DNA from: Nocardiaceae bacterium
Lineage (GTDB): Bacteria > Actinomycetota > Actinomycetes > Mycobacteriales > Mycobacteriaceae
Length of the DNA stretch: 64,000 nucleotides
Assembly (NCBI GenBank): GCA_021372355.1
Contig: JAJFUQ010000183.1
Span: 1-64,000 of the forward strand
Direction: 5' to 3'
Below the pieces are notes generated by a model. It had not been told where the DNA came from and made no database searches. It saw only the letters and a list, made by a program, of their open reading frames with translations. A program made the position numbers and the translations under genes. Shown in pieces: positions 47,486 to 55,430 of this stretch (the stretch's first letter is position 1; each line of letters opens with the position of its first letter).

Positions 47486-48228
47486 TCACGATCGAGACCC
47501 ACACCCACGATGGGCACACCCATACCCATCACCACGTGCACGAACACGAGCACGACCATCCACACGAAACCCTGACGCTCGAGCAGAAGGTTCTCGCGAA
47601 GAACGACGCGATCGCCGAGCAGAACCGGCGCTGGTTCGCCGACCACGCCATCACCGTTCTCAACCTGACCAGCTCGCCCGGGTCCGGCAAAACGACTTTG
47701 CTGGAACGCACCATCCGGGAACTCAGCGGCAGGCGTTCGGTTTCGGTGATCGAGGGAGACCAGGAAACGACCCTCGACGCCGATCGCATCCACTCCGCCG
47801 GGGCCAATGTGGTTCAGGTCAACACGGGAGCCGGCTGCCATCTCGACGCGAGCATGATCGAGCGAGCGCTCGCGAAACTCCAGCCCGCGGACAGTTCCGT
47901 CCTATTTATCGAGAATGTCGGAAATCTGGTTTGCCCGGCGATGTTCGATCTCGGAGAAATGGGCAAAGTTGTCGTCATCTCGGTCACCGAGGGCACCGAC
48001 AAACCGCTGAAATATCCGCATATGTTCGCGGCTGCCACGCTGGTCCTGGTCAACAAGATCGACCTGCTGCCCTATGTCGACTTCGATCTCGAAAGTTGTT
48101 CGCAATATGCACGATTGGTGAATCGCGACGTCACGGTTCTGCCGGTTTCCGCCAAAACCGGCGAGGGGCTCGACGCTTGGTTCACATGGGTTGAGATGAA
48201 TTGTCGGGCAAGCATTGACAGCGATTGA
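47443..48228 (+). CDS. hypB: Hydrogenase nickel-incorporation GTPase HypB
   Basis: A 261-residue GTPase. It starts MCATCGCGES, the high-affinity N-terminal Ni site (CxxCGC), followed by a histidine-rich stretch (about a dozen His between residues 18 and 45) for nickel storage. G-domain motifs: LTSSPGSGKTTLL, IEGDQETTLD, VNTGAGCHLD and NKIDLLPYVD. It couples GTP hydrolysis to nickel delivery. The ATG at 47443 is inside the end of hypA. Confidence 0.95.
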   Translation: MCATCGCGESDGSVITIETHTHDGHTHTHHHVHEHEHDHPHETLTLEQKVLAKNDAIAEQNRRWFADHAITVLNLTSSPGSGKTTLLERTIRELSGRRSVSVIEGDQETTLDADRIHSAGANVVQVNTGAGCHLDASMIERALAKLQPADSSVLFIENVGNLVCPAMFDLGEMGKVVVISVTEGTDKPLKYPHMFAAATLVLVNKIDLLPYVDFDLESCSQYARLVNRDVTVLPVSAKTGEGLDAWFTWVEMNCRASIDSD

Positions 48229-48292
48229 AAATCGACAGAAGCTGAAAATTAGCGTCACGCAAGTGGGCTGAAGGACAGCTCCTGCGACGCGA

Positions 48293-48316
48293 GGGGGCTC
48301 CCAGCCCACCGCCCCC
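48293..48316 (+). promoter_or_regulatory. Hairpin just upstream of the hydrogenase small-subunit gene
   Basis: GGGGGC (48293-48298) pairs with GCCCCC (48311-48316) around a 12-nt loop, ending 14 nt before the GTG start. It could act as an attenuator, an mRNA-stabilising 5' end or a processing site separating hypAB from the structural genes. Confidence 0.35.
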
Positions 48317-48330
48317 GCGAAAGCTGCATC

Positions 48331-49386
48331 GTGCCCACAGAAGCAGCAGTCAAAGCAGAGTCAGCGTTGATCCACATTCTCTGGATCAACGCCGGGCTCA
48401 GTTGTGATGGCGACTCGGTAGCGTTGACTGCCGCTACCCAGCCGAGTATCGAGGAAATTGCGCTGGGCGCACTTCCCGGACTGCCCCAGGTCGCTGTCCA
48501 CTGGCCCCTCATCGATTTCGAATGTGGCCCCAACGGTGGGGCAGACGACTTCCTCGAATGGTTCTTCAAGGCCGACCGCGGAGAACTCGAGCCGTTCGTC
48601 CTCGTCGTCGAAGGCTCCATTCCGAACGAAAAGCTACACGCGGAGGGTTACTGGTGCGGGTTCGGAAACAACCCCGCGACCGGACAACCCATGACCACGA
48701 GCGAATGGCTCGACCGGCTCGCGCCGAAGGCGACCGCGGTGGTCGCCGTGGGGACGTGTGCGACCTACGGCGGCATGCACGCGATGGCCGGTAACCCGAC
48801 CGGCGCCATGGGTGTGCCGGACTATCTCGGCTGGGACTGGAAGTCCAAGGCCGGCATTCCGATCGTGTGCGTTCCCGGCTGCCCGATCCACCCGGACAAC
48901 CTCTCCGAGACCCTGACCTACCTGCTCTACATGGCGACCGGTCAGGCACCCATGATTCCGCTTGACGAAGCGCTGCGCCCCACGTGGCTCTTCGGCGCAA
49001 CCGTGCATGAGGGATGCGACCGAGCGGGTTACTACGAGCAGGGCGACTTCGCGACCGAATACGGCTCGCCGAAGTGCATCGTCAAGCTCGGCTGCTGGGG
49101 CCCGGTCGTGAAATGCAATGTGCCCAAACGTGGTTGGGTCAATGGTGTCGGTGGATGCCCGAACGTCGGTGGCATCTGCATCGGCTGCACGATGCCCGGG
49201 TTCCCGGACAAGTTCATGCCGTTCATGGACGAACCGCCAGGCGGCAAGCTGTCGTCCGCCGGCTCGAAGGCGTACGGCTCGCTCATTCGCAAGCTGCGCG
49301 GAATCACCGCCAAGACCGTCGACAAGGAGCCGCACTGGCGGCACAAGGGCGACAAGCTCACCACCGGTGCCACCCGCACCTGGTAA
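48331..49386 (+). CDS. hhyS: [NiFe]-hydrogenase small subunit, group 1h (high-affinity) type
   Basis: A 351-residue small subunit that carries three Fe-S clusters. It has no Tat signal, as expected for the cytoplasmic-side group 1h enzymes. The proximal-cluster motif is C25-D-G-D28, with Asp in place of the second Cys, matching the 3Cys-1Asp cluster known in the Ralstonia actinobacterial-type enzyme. Other ligands are in GTCATYGG, VPGCPIHPDN, and the distal/medial clusters CIVKLGCWGP and GGCPNVGGICIGCTMPGF. GTG 48331 gives the normal N-terminus. Confidence 0.95.
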   Translation: MPTEAAVKAESALIHILWINAGLSCDGDSVALTAATQPSIEEIALGALPGLPQVAVHWPLIDFECGPNGGADDFLEWFFKADRGELEPFVLVVEGSIPNEKLHAEGYWCGFGNNPATGQPMTTSEWLDRLAPKATAVVAVGTCATYGGMHAMAGNPTGAMGVPDYLGWDWKSKAGIPIVCVPGCPIHPDNLSETLTYLLYMATGQAPMIPLDEALRPTWLFGATVHEGCDRAGYYEQGDFATEYGSPKCIVKLGCWGPVVKCNVPKRGWVNGVGGCPNVGGICIGCTMPGFPDKFMPFMDEPPGGKLSSAGSKAYGSLIRKLRGITAKTVDKEPHWRHKGDKLTTGATRTW

Positions 49387-49407
49387 CCCGAACTGCAGAG
49401 GCATCCG

Positions 49408-51207
49408 ATGACAACGATCATCCCCGAGCCGTCGCAAAGGTCCGATTCCGGCAATCTCGTGGAGATGGCATGGGACCCCATCACTCGCATTGTGGGCAGT
49501 CTCGGCATCTACACCAAGATCGACTTCAAGAACCGCCAAGTGGTGGAATGCCACAGCACGTCGTCGATCTTCCGCGGCTACTCGATCTTCATGAAGGGCA
49601 AAGACCCTCGCGACGCACATTTCATCACGAGCCGCATCTGTGGAATCTGCGGCGACAACCACGCCACGTGTTCGTGCTACTGCCAGAACATGGCCTACGG
49701 CGTGAAGCCACCCCATCTCGGCGAGTGGCTCGTCAATCTCGGTGAGGCCGCCGAGTACATGTTCGACCACAACATCTTCCAGGAGAACCTGGTCGGGGTC
49801 GACTACTGCGAAAAGATGGTCTCGGAGACGAACCCGAAGGTCCTCGCCAAAGCCGAGAAGACCAAGGCGCCGAACTCCGACGCTCACGGCTACCGGACCA
49901 TCGCCGAGATCATGCGGGCCCTCAACCCGTTCACCGGCGAGTTCTACCGCGAAGCGCTTGTCGTCAGCCGGTGGACGCGCGAGATGTTCTGCCTCATGGA
50001 AGGCCGCCACGTCCACCCGTCGACGCTCTACCCGGGCGGCATCGGCACGGTCGCGACGATCCAGCTCATGACCGACTATCAAACGCGGCTCATGCGGTAC
50101 GTCGAGTTCATGAAGAAGGTCGTGCCGATGCACGACGACCTGTTCGACTTCTTCTACGAAGCGCTGCCTGGCTACGACAAGGTCGGCCTCCGGCGGACTC
50201 TGCTCGGATGCTGGGGTTCGTTCCAGGACCCCGAGGTCTGCAACTTCGCCTACAAGGACATGGAGAAGTGGGGCCGGGCGATGTTCGTGACGCCGGGCGT
50301 CGTCGTCGACGGCAAGCTCGTCACGACCTCGCTTGTCGACATCAATCTCGGCATCCGGATCCTGCTGGGTAGCTCGTACTACGACGACTGGACCGACCAG
50401 GAGATGTTCGTCAAGAACGACCCGCTCGGCAACCCGGTCGACCGCCGGCACCCGTGGAACCAGCACACCAACCCGAAGCCGCAGAAGCGGAACATGGAGG
50501 AGGGCGGCAAGTACAGCTGGGTCATGTCGCCGCGTTGGTACGACGGCAAGGACCACCTCGCCCTCGACACCGGTGGCGGCCCCTTGGCTCGTCTGTGGTC
50601 GACTGCCCTCGCGGGACTCGTCGACATCGGATACGTGAAGGCGACCGGCACGAGCGTGCAGATCAACTTCCCGAAGACCGCGCTCAAAGGTCCGGTCTCA
50701 ATGGAGTGGAAGATTCCGGCGGACGGTAGCAACACCATCGAGCGGAACCGCGCCCGCACGTACTTCCAGGCCTACGCCGCCGCGTGCGCCCTGCACTTCT
50801 GCGAAAAGGCGATCGCGGAAATCCGCGCCGGCCGTACGAAGACGTGGGAGAAGTTCGACGTCCCGAACGAGGCCATCGGCTGCGGCTTCACCGAGGCCGT
50901 ACGCGGAGTGCTCAGCCACCACATGGTGATTCGCGACGGCAAGATCGCGAACTACCACCCGTATCCGCCGACACCGTGGAACGCGAATCCGCGCGACAGC
51001 TACGGCACACCCGGTCCCTACGAGGACGCCGTTCAAGGGCAACCCATCTTCGAGGAGAACGACCGGGAGCACTTCAAAGGCATCGATGTCATGCGGACGG
51101 TCCGCAGCTTCGACCCGTGCCTGCCCTGCGGAGTGCATATGTATCTCGGCGAAGGCAAGACCCTGGAGAAGCTGCACTCTCCGACTCAAACCCTCACGGC
51201 GGAGTGA
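49408..51207 (+). CDS. hhyL: [NiFe]-hydrogenase large subunit, group 1h (high-affinity) type
   Basis: A 599-residue catalytic subunit. The L1 motif TSRICGICGDNHATCSC (Cys78 and Cys81) and the L2 motif DPCLPCGVHMY (Cys571, Cys574, His577) bind the NiFe(CN)2CO centre. The wording of both motifs is that of the group 1h/Hhy family, which scavenges atmospheric H2. Maturation should cleave after His577, removing a 22-residue tail. It lies 21 nt behind hhyS and 3 nt before the NifU-Rieske gene. Confidence 0.95.
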   Translation: MTTIIPEPSQRSDSGNLVEMAWDPITRIVGSLGIYTKIDFKNRQVVECHSTSSIFRGYSIFMKGKDPRDAHFITSRICGICGDNHATCSCYCQNMAYGVKPPHLGEWLVNLGEAAEYMFDHNIFQENLVGVDYCEKMVSETNPKVLAKAEKTKAPNSDAHGYRTIAEIMRALNPFTGEFYREALVVSRWTREMFCLMEGRHVHPSTLYPGGIGTVATIQLMTDYQTRLMRYVEFMKKVVPMHDDLFDFFYEALPGYDKVGLRRTLLGCWGSFQDPEVCNFAYKDMEKWGRAMFVTPGVVVDGKLVTTSLVDINLGIRILLGSSYYDDWTDQEMFVKNDPLGNPVDRRHPWNQHTNPKPQKRNMEEGGKYSWVMSPRWYDGKDHLALDTGGGPLARLWSTALAGLVDIGYVKATGTSVQINFPKTALKGPVSMEWKIPADGSNTIERNRARTYFQAYAAACALHFCEKAIAEIRAGRTKTWEKFDVPNEAIGCGFTEAVRGVLSHHMVIRDGKIANYHPYPPTPWNANPRDSYGTPGPYEDAVQGQPIFEENDREHFKGIDVMRTVRSFDPCLPCGVHMYLGEGKTLEKLHSPTQTLTAE

Positions 51208-51210
51208 ACC

Positions 51211-52089
51211 ATGCCGGGCGAAGTGGGTACCAACGACGACCACTGGCGCTCGGCCGGAGAGCGGATCCAGAATCTCCTCGACGCCATGTCGGCCGGCGGG
51301 CCTGCGGTCCGCGAGCGGGCCGAGATGCTCGTGCACGAGGTCGCCGACCTTTACGGGTCGGCGCTCTCGCGCGTCGCCGAGTCCCTGCCCGCACCGATGC
51401 TCGACCGGCTCGCCGGAGACGAATTGGTGTCCAGCCTGCTTCTCGTCCACGGTCTGCATCCGCACGACCTGTCGCAGCGGGTGTCCGCCGCACTGGAACG
51501 GGTTCGGCCGTACCTCGGATCACATGGCGGGGACGTCAAGCTGCTCAGCGTGGAGGGCAACGTCGTCAAACTCCAGTTCGCGGGGAGCTGCCAGAGTTGC
51601 CCGTCCTCTTCGGTGACGCTCGAGTTCGCGGTCGAGGACGCGATCCGGGCCGCAGCACCCGAGATAGACGCAATCGTCGTCGTCGAGTCCGAACCGACGG
51701 CAAAACTGATCCCGGCGGCATCGCTCTTCTCGAAAGTGCATGCCGATGGGACGAGCTGGCACCACGTGCCAGAGATAGCGTCGTTGACCGCGGGGGAAGT
51801 CGGCGGCTTCGCGGTCAACGGCGCGACTGTGCTGGCATGCCGGGTGGGCGATGAGTTGTATGCGTATCGCGATCGCTGTCCGGCGTGCCTCAGTTCGATG
51901 GCGGGTGCGGTCCTGCATCGCGGCACCAGCACGGCGCCGGCCGTGTTGCGTTGTCCCCGTTGCCGATCGCATTTCGACGTCGTCCACGCGGGCGCGAGCC
52001 TCGACGACGACACCCATCTCGATCCGCTGCCACTGCTCGTGCGTGACGGCGTGCTCTCGGTCGCGATACCGGCCGGAGTCTCGGGATGA
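51211..52089 (+). CDS. NifU-domain + Rieske-like fusion, hydrogenase electron-transfer partner (HhyE-like)
   Basis: A 292-residue fusion. After a helical N-terminal region there is a NifU-type domain with Cys127-x-x-Cys130 (AGSCQSCPSS). A Rieske-like beta domain follows, with four cysteines, CPAC (223/226) and CPRC (248/251), where Rieske proteins have C-x-H and C-x-x-H. The metal could be a rubredoxin-like Fe, a Cys4 [2Fe-2S] or Zn. In mycobacteria the gene at this place (HhyE) is needed for H2 oxidation, probably relaying electrons from the hydrogenase to the quinone pool. The stop overlaps the next ATG. Confidence 0.85.
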   Translation: MPGEVGTNDDHWRSAGERIQNLLDAMSAGGPAVRERAEMLVHEVADLYGSALSRVAESLPAPMLDRLAGDELVSSLLLVHGLHPHDLSQRVSAALERVRPYLGSHGGDVKLLSVEGNVVKLQFAGSCQSCPSSSVTLEFAVEDAIRAAAPEIDAIVVVESEPTAKLIPAASLFSKVHADGTSWHHVPEIASLTAGEVGGFAVNGATVLACRVGDELYAYRDRCPACLSSMAGAVLHRGTSTAPAVLRCPRCRSHFDVVHAGASLDDDTHLDPLPLLVRDGVLSVAIPAGVSG

Positions 52090-52700
52090 ACAGCGCGTAC
52101 GACGTCTTGCAGCGGATCCGCGCGACTCGTCGCGCGGCCTCCGCCGAAGAGCGTTGCGAGATGTGTACCGAACCCATCTCCGACGAGCACTCCCACGTCG
52201 TGAATCTCGCGGGGCGGCAATTGATGTGCGTATGCCGCCCCTGCTATCTGCTGTTCACCGATCAATCCGCCGACCTCCGGTACCGCTCGGTCCCCGACCG
52301 GTACCTCGAGTTCCCTGATTTCGCGCTGAGTCCGGCACATTGGGACGCGCTGGAGATACCGGTCGGATTGGCGTTCTTCTTCCGGAACTCCGTCCAGGAC
52401 CGGATCGTCGCGTTCTACCCCGGACCGGCCGGGGCGACCGAATCCGAATTGTCGATGGGCGCCTGGGACGACATCACCGCCGCCGAACCGCGGGTGAAGA
52501 TGCTCACTGCCGACGTGGAAGCGCTGCTCATCCGGATGCCGGGTCGGGACTGCTTCCTGCTTCCGATCGATGCCTGTTACGAGTTCGTCGGTCGACTCCG
52601 CATGCTGTGGCGCGGGTTCGACGGCGGGCAGGATGTGCGCGCGTTCATCGAGGACTTCTTCGAACGAATCCGAGCGCGCAGCCGGGCGGTGACGTCGTGA
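52086..52700 (+). CDS. DUF5947-type protein of the hydrogenase cluster
   Basis: A 204-residue soluble protein found, as I recall, only in group 1h hydrogenase loci (DUF5947). A possible zinc site is made by CEMC (residues 24-27) and C-x-C-x-x-C in MCVCRPCYLLF. The rest is mixed alpha/beta with a helical C-terminus (FIEDFFERIRARSRA). Function unknown. Overlaps of 4 nt on both sides tie it to the operon. The family name is from memory. Confidence 0.75.
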   Translation: MNSAYDVLQRIRATRRAASAEERCEMCTEPISDEHSHVVNLAGRQLMCVCRPCYLLFTDQSADLRYRSVPDRYLEFPDFALSPAHWDALEIPVGLAFFFRNSVQDRIVAFYPGPAGATESELSMGAWDDITAAEPRVKMLTADVEALLIRMPGRDCFLLPIDACYEFVGRLRMLWRGFDGGQDVRAFIEDFFERIRARSRAVTS

Positions 52701-53326
52701 GTGGCATCACCTTCGCCGTGCTCGATGTGACTCCGGAAACCTATTCGGTCACACCGGTTCTCCGTGCACGGGTGGGTGTCGCGGCGCTCGAGGACATGCC
52801 GGTGCACGCGATTGCGCTGCGCTGCCAGGTGCGAATCGAGCCGATGCGACGCCGCTACGACGACAACGAAGCCGCGGGTCTCACGGACCTGTTCGGACCC
52901 CGCGAGCGCTGGGCCGACACGCAACGCACCTTCCTGTGGCTCCATTGCGCGACGATGTTGCGCGGCTTCTCCGGCGCGACCGAGATCGACCTGCCGCTCG
53001 AATGCACCTACGACTTCGACGTCGCTGCGTCGAAGTACCTGCACGCCCTGCGAAACGGGTCCGTTCCACTGTTGTTCCTGTTCAGCGGCACGGTGTTCCT
53101 CAAGGGCAACGCCGGGTTCGCGGTTCAGCAGATTCCGTGGGACCGCGAAGACCGCCACGAAATGCCGGTGGCCACCTGGCGTGCGCTCATGAAGCAACAC
53201 TTTCCAGACAGCGGTTGGCTGCGACTGCGCGAGGACACCATCGCTGCACTCGTCCGATACAAGGCGGCCCACGGCCTTCTCGACTTCGACGAGACGGTCG
53301 GCAAACTTCTCGGAGCGTCCGCATGA
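52697..53326 (+). CDS. DUF6084-type protein of the hydrogenase cluster
   Basis: A 209-residue protein from a GTG overlapping the previous stop. Beta-rich N-terminal half (FAVLDVTPETYSVTPVL; AIALRCQVRIEPMRRRY) and a helical C-terminus. No membrane segment or cysteine cluster. Recalled as DUF6084, confined to these loci. It may be an assembly or membrane-docking factor; that is inference from conserved position only. Next gene overlaps by 4 nt. Confidence 0.72.
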   Translation: MSGITFAVLDVTPETYSVTPVLRARVGVAALEDMPVHAIALRCQVRIEPMRRRYDDNEAAGLTDLFGPRERWADTQRTFLWLHCATMLRGFSGATEIDLPLECTYDFDVAASKYLHALRNGSVPLLFLFSGTVFLKGNAGFAVQQIPWDREDRHEMPVATWRALMKQHFPDSGWLRLREDTIAALVRYKAAHGLLDFDETVGKLLGASA

Positions 53327-54600
53327 GTTCCGTTCGCGCTGTCGCCGATGCCGTCCTGTACGAGGGCTACCTGCTCTATCCGTACCGGGGAAACGCGACG
53401 AAGAACCAGGCTCGATGGCAGTTCGGCGTGCTCGGACCGACTGACGCCGAGACTGACGGACTCGGGGAGAACGACCATCTCACCGCACAGTTCGTCGTCG
53501 AGGGGAACGGTTCGCTCGATGTCACCGTGCGATTCCTTCAGTTGCAGCACCGCACCGCCGAGCGGGCGGTCGGCGACCGCTTCGAGCCCGTCACCGAGCT
53601 CACCGACGGACAGCGCTCGTGGCTCACGTGGGACGAGGCGGTGCCGCGCGAGATCTCGTACGGGCCGATGGCGGTGGAAGATCTGCCGCGGCTCTTGCCA
53701 CTGCACGTGCCCGGCGGTACGGACATCGAAATCATCGGAACCGCCGGACGATTGGTTCGTACGCGCGAAAGCCTCAACGGCTACCTCGAGATGACGGCGA
53801 AGTCCATCGGAACGCTGACCATGATCACGCTGTCGGTGTACAACTCCGGGGCGCGGGCGGCGGGCAAGAACGACGCCATCGCCCGGTCGTTCATCGGATC
53901 GCATGCGATCGTCGAGGTTGCCGGGGGAGAGTTCGTCTCCCTGCTCGACCCGCCACCCGAGATGACGTTCGACTGCCGTCAGCACCGCTGCTTCCCGGTT
54001 CTGGCCGGCGAACCCGATCAGCGCCGCACGCTCTTGATCTCGCCGATCATCCTGTACGACTACCCGCAGATCGCCGAGCAGAGCGAAGGTTCACTCTTCG
54101 ACTCCACCGAGATCGACGAGATCCTCACGCTGCGCGTCATGACGATGACCGACGAAGAGAAGGCGCAGGCCCGGGCCACCGACCCGGAAGCCGCCCGGAT
54201 CATCGACCAATGTGATGCCATGACCCCCGACGCCATGCAGCGACTACACGGGATTTTGCGCAGTCCGCGCGGGCTGATCCCCGAAGTTCCCGACGGCGTC
54301 GATTGGTGGGACCCGATGGCCGACTCCGCCGTGTCACCCGATGCCGACGCCGTGCTCGTCAACGGTGTACGCGTCGCGAAGGGAACCCACGTGCGCCTGC
54401 ACCCCGGCCGCCGCGCGGACGCCCAGGACCTGTTCTACGAGGGCAAGACCGCACACGTGACCTCTGTCCATGCCGACGTCGACGGCAACGCGCACGTGGG
54501 TGTCGTGCTCGACGAAGATCCTGCTGCCGACCTGCATGAATGGTTCGGCCGCTACCTGTACTTCGCCCCCGACGAGGTCGAACCGCTCACGGCTAGATAG
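53323..54600 (+). CDS. Unassigned 425-residue hydrogenase-cluster protein
   Basis: A large soluble protein with beta-rich N-terminal segments (LLYPYRGNATKNQARWQFG), a middle part with EMTFDCRQHRCFPVL, and a C-terminal region (VRLHPGRRADAQDLFYEG then a beta barrel-like tail VTSVHADVDGNAHVGVVLD). I recognise no enzyme motif. The starting YEGYLLYPYR is distinctive and could serve as a family tag. Start ATG 53323 overlaps the preceding gene. Its constant place in group 1h loci suggests a role in assembly or regulation. Confidence 0.8.
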   Translation: MSSVRAVADAVLYEGYLLYPYRGNATKNQARWQFGVLGPTDAETDGLGENDHLTAQFVVEGNGSLDVTVRFLQLQHRTAERAVGDRFEPVTELTDGQRSWLTWDEAVPREISYGPMAVEDLPRLLPLHVPGGTDIEIIGTAGRLVRTRESLNGYLEMTAKSIGTLTMITLSVYNSGARAAGKNDAIARSFIGSHAIVEVAGGEFVSLLDPPPEMTFDCRQHRCFPVLAGEPDQRRTLLISPIILYDYPQIAEQSEGSLFDSTEIDEILTLRVMTMTDEEKAQARATDPEAARIIDQCDAMTPDAMQRLHGILRSPRGLIPEVPDGVDWWDPMADSAVSPDADAVLVNGVRVAKGTHVRLHPGRRADAQDLFYEGKTAHVTSVHADVDGNAHVGVVLDEDPAADLHEWFGRYLYFAPDEVEPLTAR

Positions 54601-54609
54601 GAGCCTGAA

Positions 54610-54729
54610 ATGGAAATTGTTGGCATCGGCGCAACGGTCATTGTCGTGGCCGCCGTCCTGGTCGGCGTCGTGGTGGGTATTCGTTCAGTGCCGGATCTAC
54701 GCCGGTATGTCCGGATGCGTCGAATGTGA
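54610..54729 (+). CDS. 39-residue single-span membrane peptide (DUF6893-type)
   Basis: A short gene just after the 425-residue protein. A hydrophobic helix (IGATVIVVAAVLVGVVVGI) is followed by the basic amphipathic tail RSVPDLRRYVRMRRM. GGAGCC lies 4-9 nt before ATG 54610. Such peptides occur in the same place in other actinobacterial hydrogenase loci (DUF6893, from memory). It could anchor the complex to the membrane, which would fit a soluble group 1h enzyme that must reduce quinone; unproven. Confidence 0.7.
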   Translation: MEIVGIGATVIVVAAVLVGVVVGIRSVPDLRRYVRMRRM

Positions 54730-54740
54730 TGGTGCGGTAA

Positions 54741-55184
54741 GTGCCCGGAATCCTGGTCGCCGGTATCGGCAACATCTTCCTCGGAGACGATGGCTTCGGC
54801 TCCGAGGTGGTGCGCAGATTGCCTGACCTCGGTCCGGGCGTCCGCGTCGTCGACTACGGAATCCGCGGAATGCACCTCGCCTATGACCTGCTCGACGGGG
54901 TAGATGAACTGATTCTCGTCGACGCGATACCCAGCCGCGGTACACCTGGAAAGGTGCACGTTCTCGAAGCCGCTGCCGGAGACGGCGCCGCGCTGGACGC
55001 GCACGCCATGGACCCGGCGACGGTGTTCGCCACACTGAAAGCACTAGGGGGAGAGCTTCCCCGGACCATCGTCGTCGGCTGTGAAGCCGAGAACACCGAC
55101 GAAGGGATGGGGCTGAGCCCCACTGTCTCCGCGGCCGTCGACCGCGCGAAGACCATCGTGGCCCAATTGGCCCGGGCGGGCTGA
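54741..55184 (+). CDS. Hydrogenase maturation endopeptidase (HyaD/HybD family)
   Basis: A 147-residue protease that removes the C-terminal tail of the large subunit after nickel insertion. The start ILVAGIGNIFLGDDGFGSEV contains the family's Ni-sensing Glu/Asp (GNxxxGDDGFG), and a second Asp is in GVRVVDYGIRGMHLAYDLL. Normal length. GTG 54741. It should act on the HhyL tail after His577. Confidence 0.92.
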   Translation: MPGILVAGIGNIFLGDDGFGSEVVRRLPDLGPGVRVVDYGIRGMHLAYDLLDGVDELILVDAIPSRGTPGKVHVLEAAAGDGAALDAHAMDPATVFATLKALGGELPRTIVVGCEAENTDEGMGLSPTVSAAVDRAKTIVAQLARAG

Positions 55185-55187
55185 CCC

Positions 55188-55430
55188 ATGTGCCTCGGAA
55201 TTCCAGGGCAGGTCGTGCGGCTCCTCGAAGGTTACGGGGGCCAGCTCGCGCTCGTCGATGTGGCCGGTGAGCACCGGAAGGTGAACATCGGAATGCTGCC
55301 CGAGGAGACCTTCGAGGCCGGCGACTGGGTGATCATCCATATGGGATTCGCCGTCGAGAAGACTGACGCCGAAGGCGCCGCGAACGCGATGGCCGGACTT
55401 CGCCTCCTGCAACGGGGTGACGAACCTTGA
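55188..55430 (+). CDS. hypC: Hydrogenase assembly chaperone HypC (copy 1)
   Basis: An 80-residue HypC/HupF OB-fold chaperone. It begins MCLGIPGQVV with the essential N-terminal Cys2, which holds the Fe(CN)2CO unit with HypD. Distinct from the second copy at 57718 ([10 protein letters not shown]). 3 nt after the protease gene; its stop overlaps the hypF TTG. Confidence 0.93.
   Translation: MCLGIPGQVVRLLEGYGGQLALVDVAGEHRKVNIGMLPEETFEAGDWVIIHMGFAVEKTDAEGAANAMAGLRLLQRGDEP

Noticed and set aside
48331-48420. Possible Tat signal on the hydrogenase small subunit
   Set aside because: No twin-arginine motif or hydrophobic region precedes the cluster ligands; group 1h subunits normally lack one.
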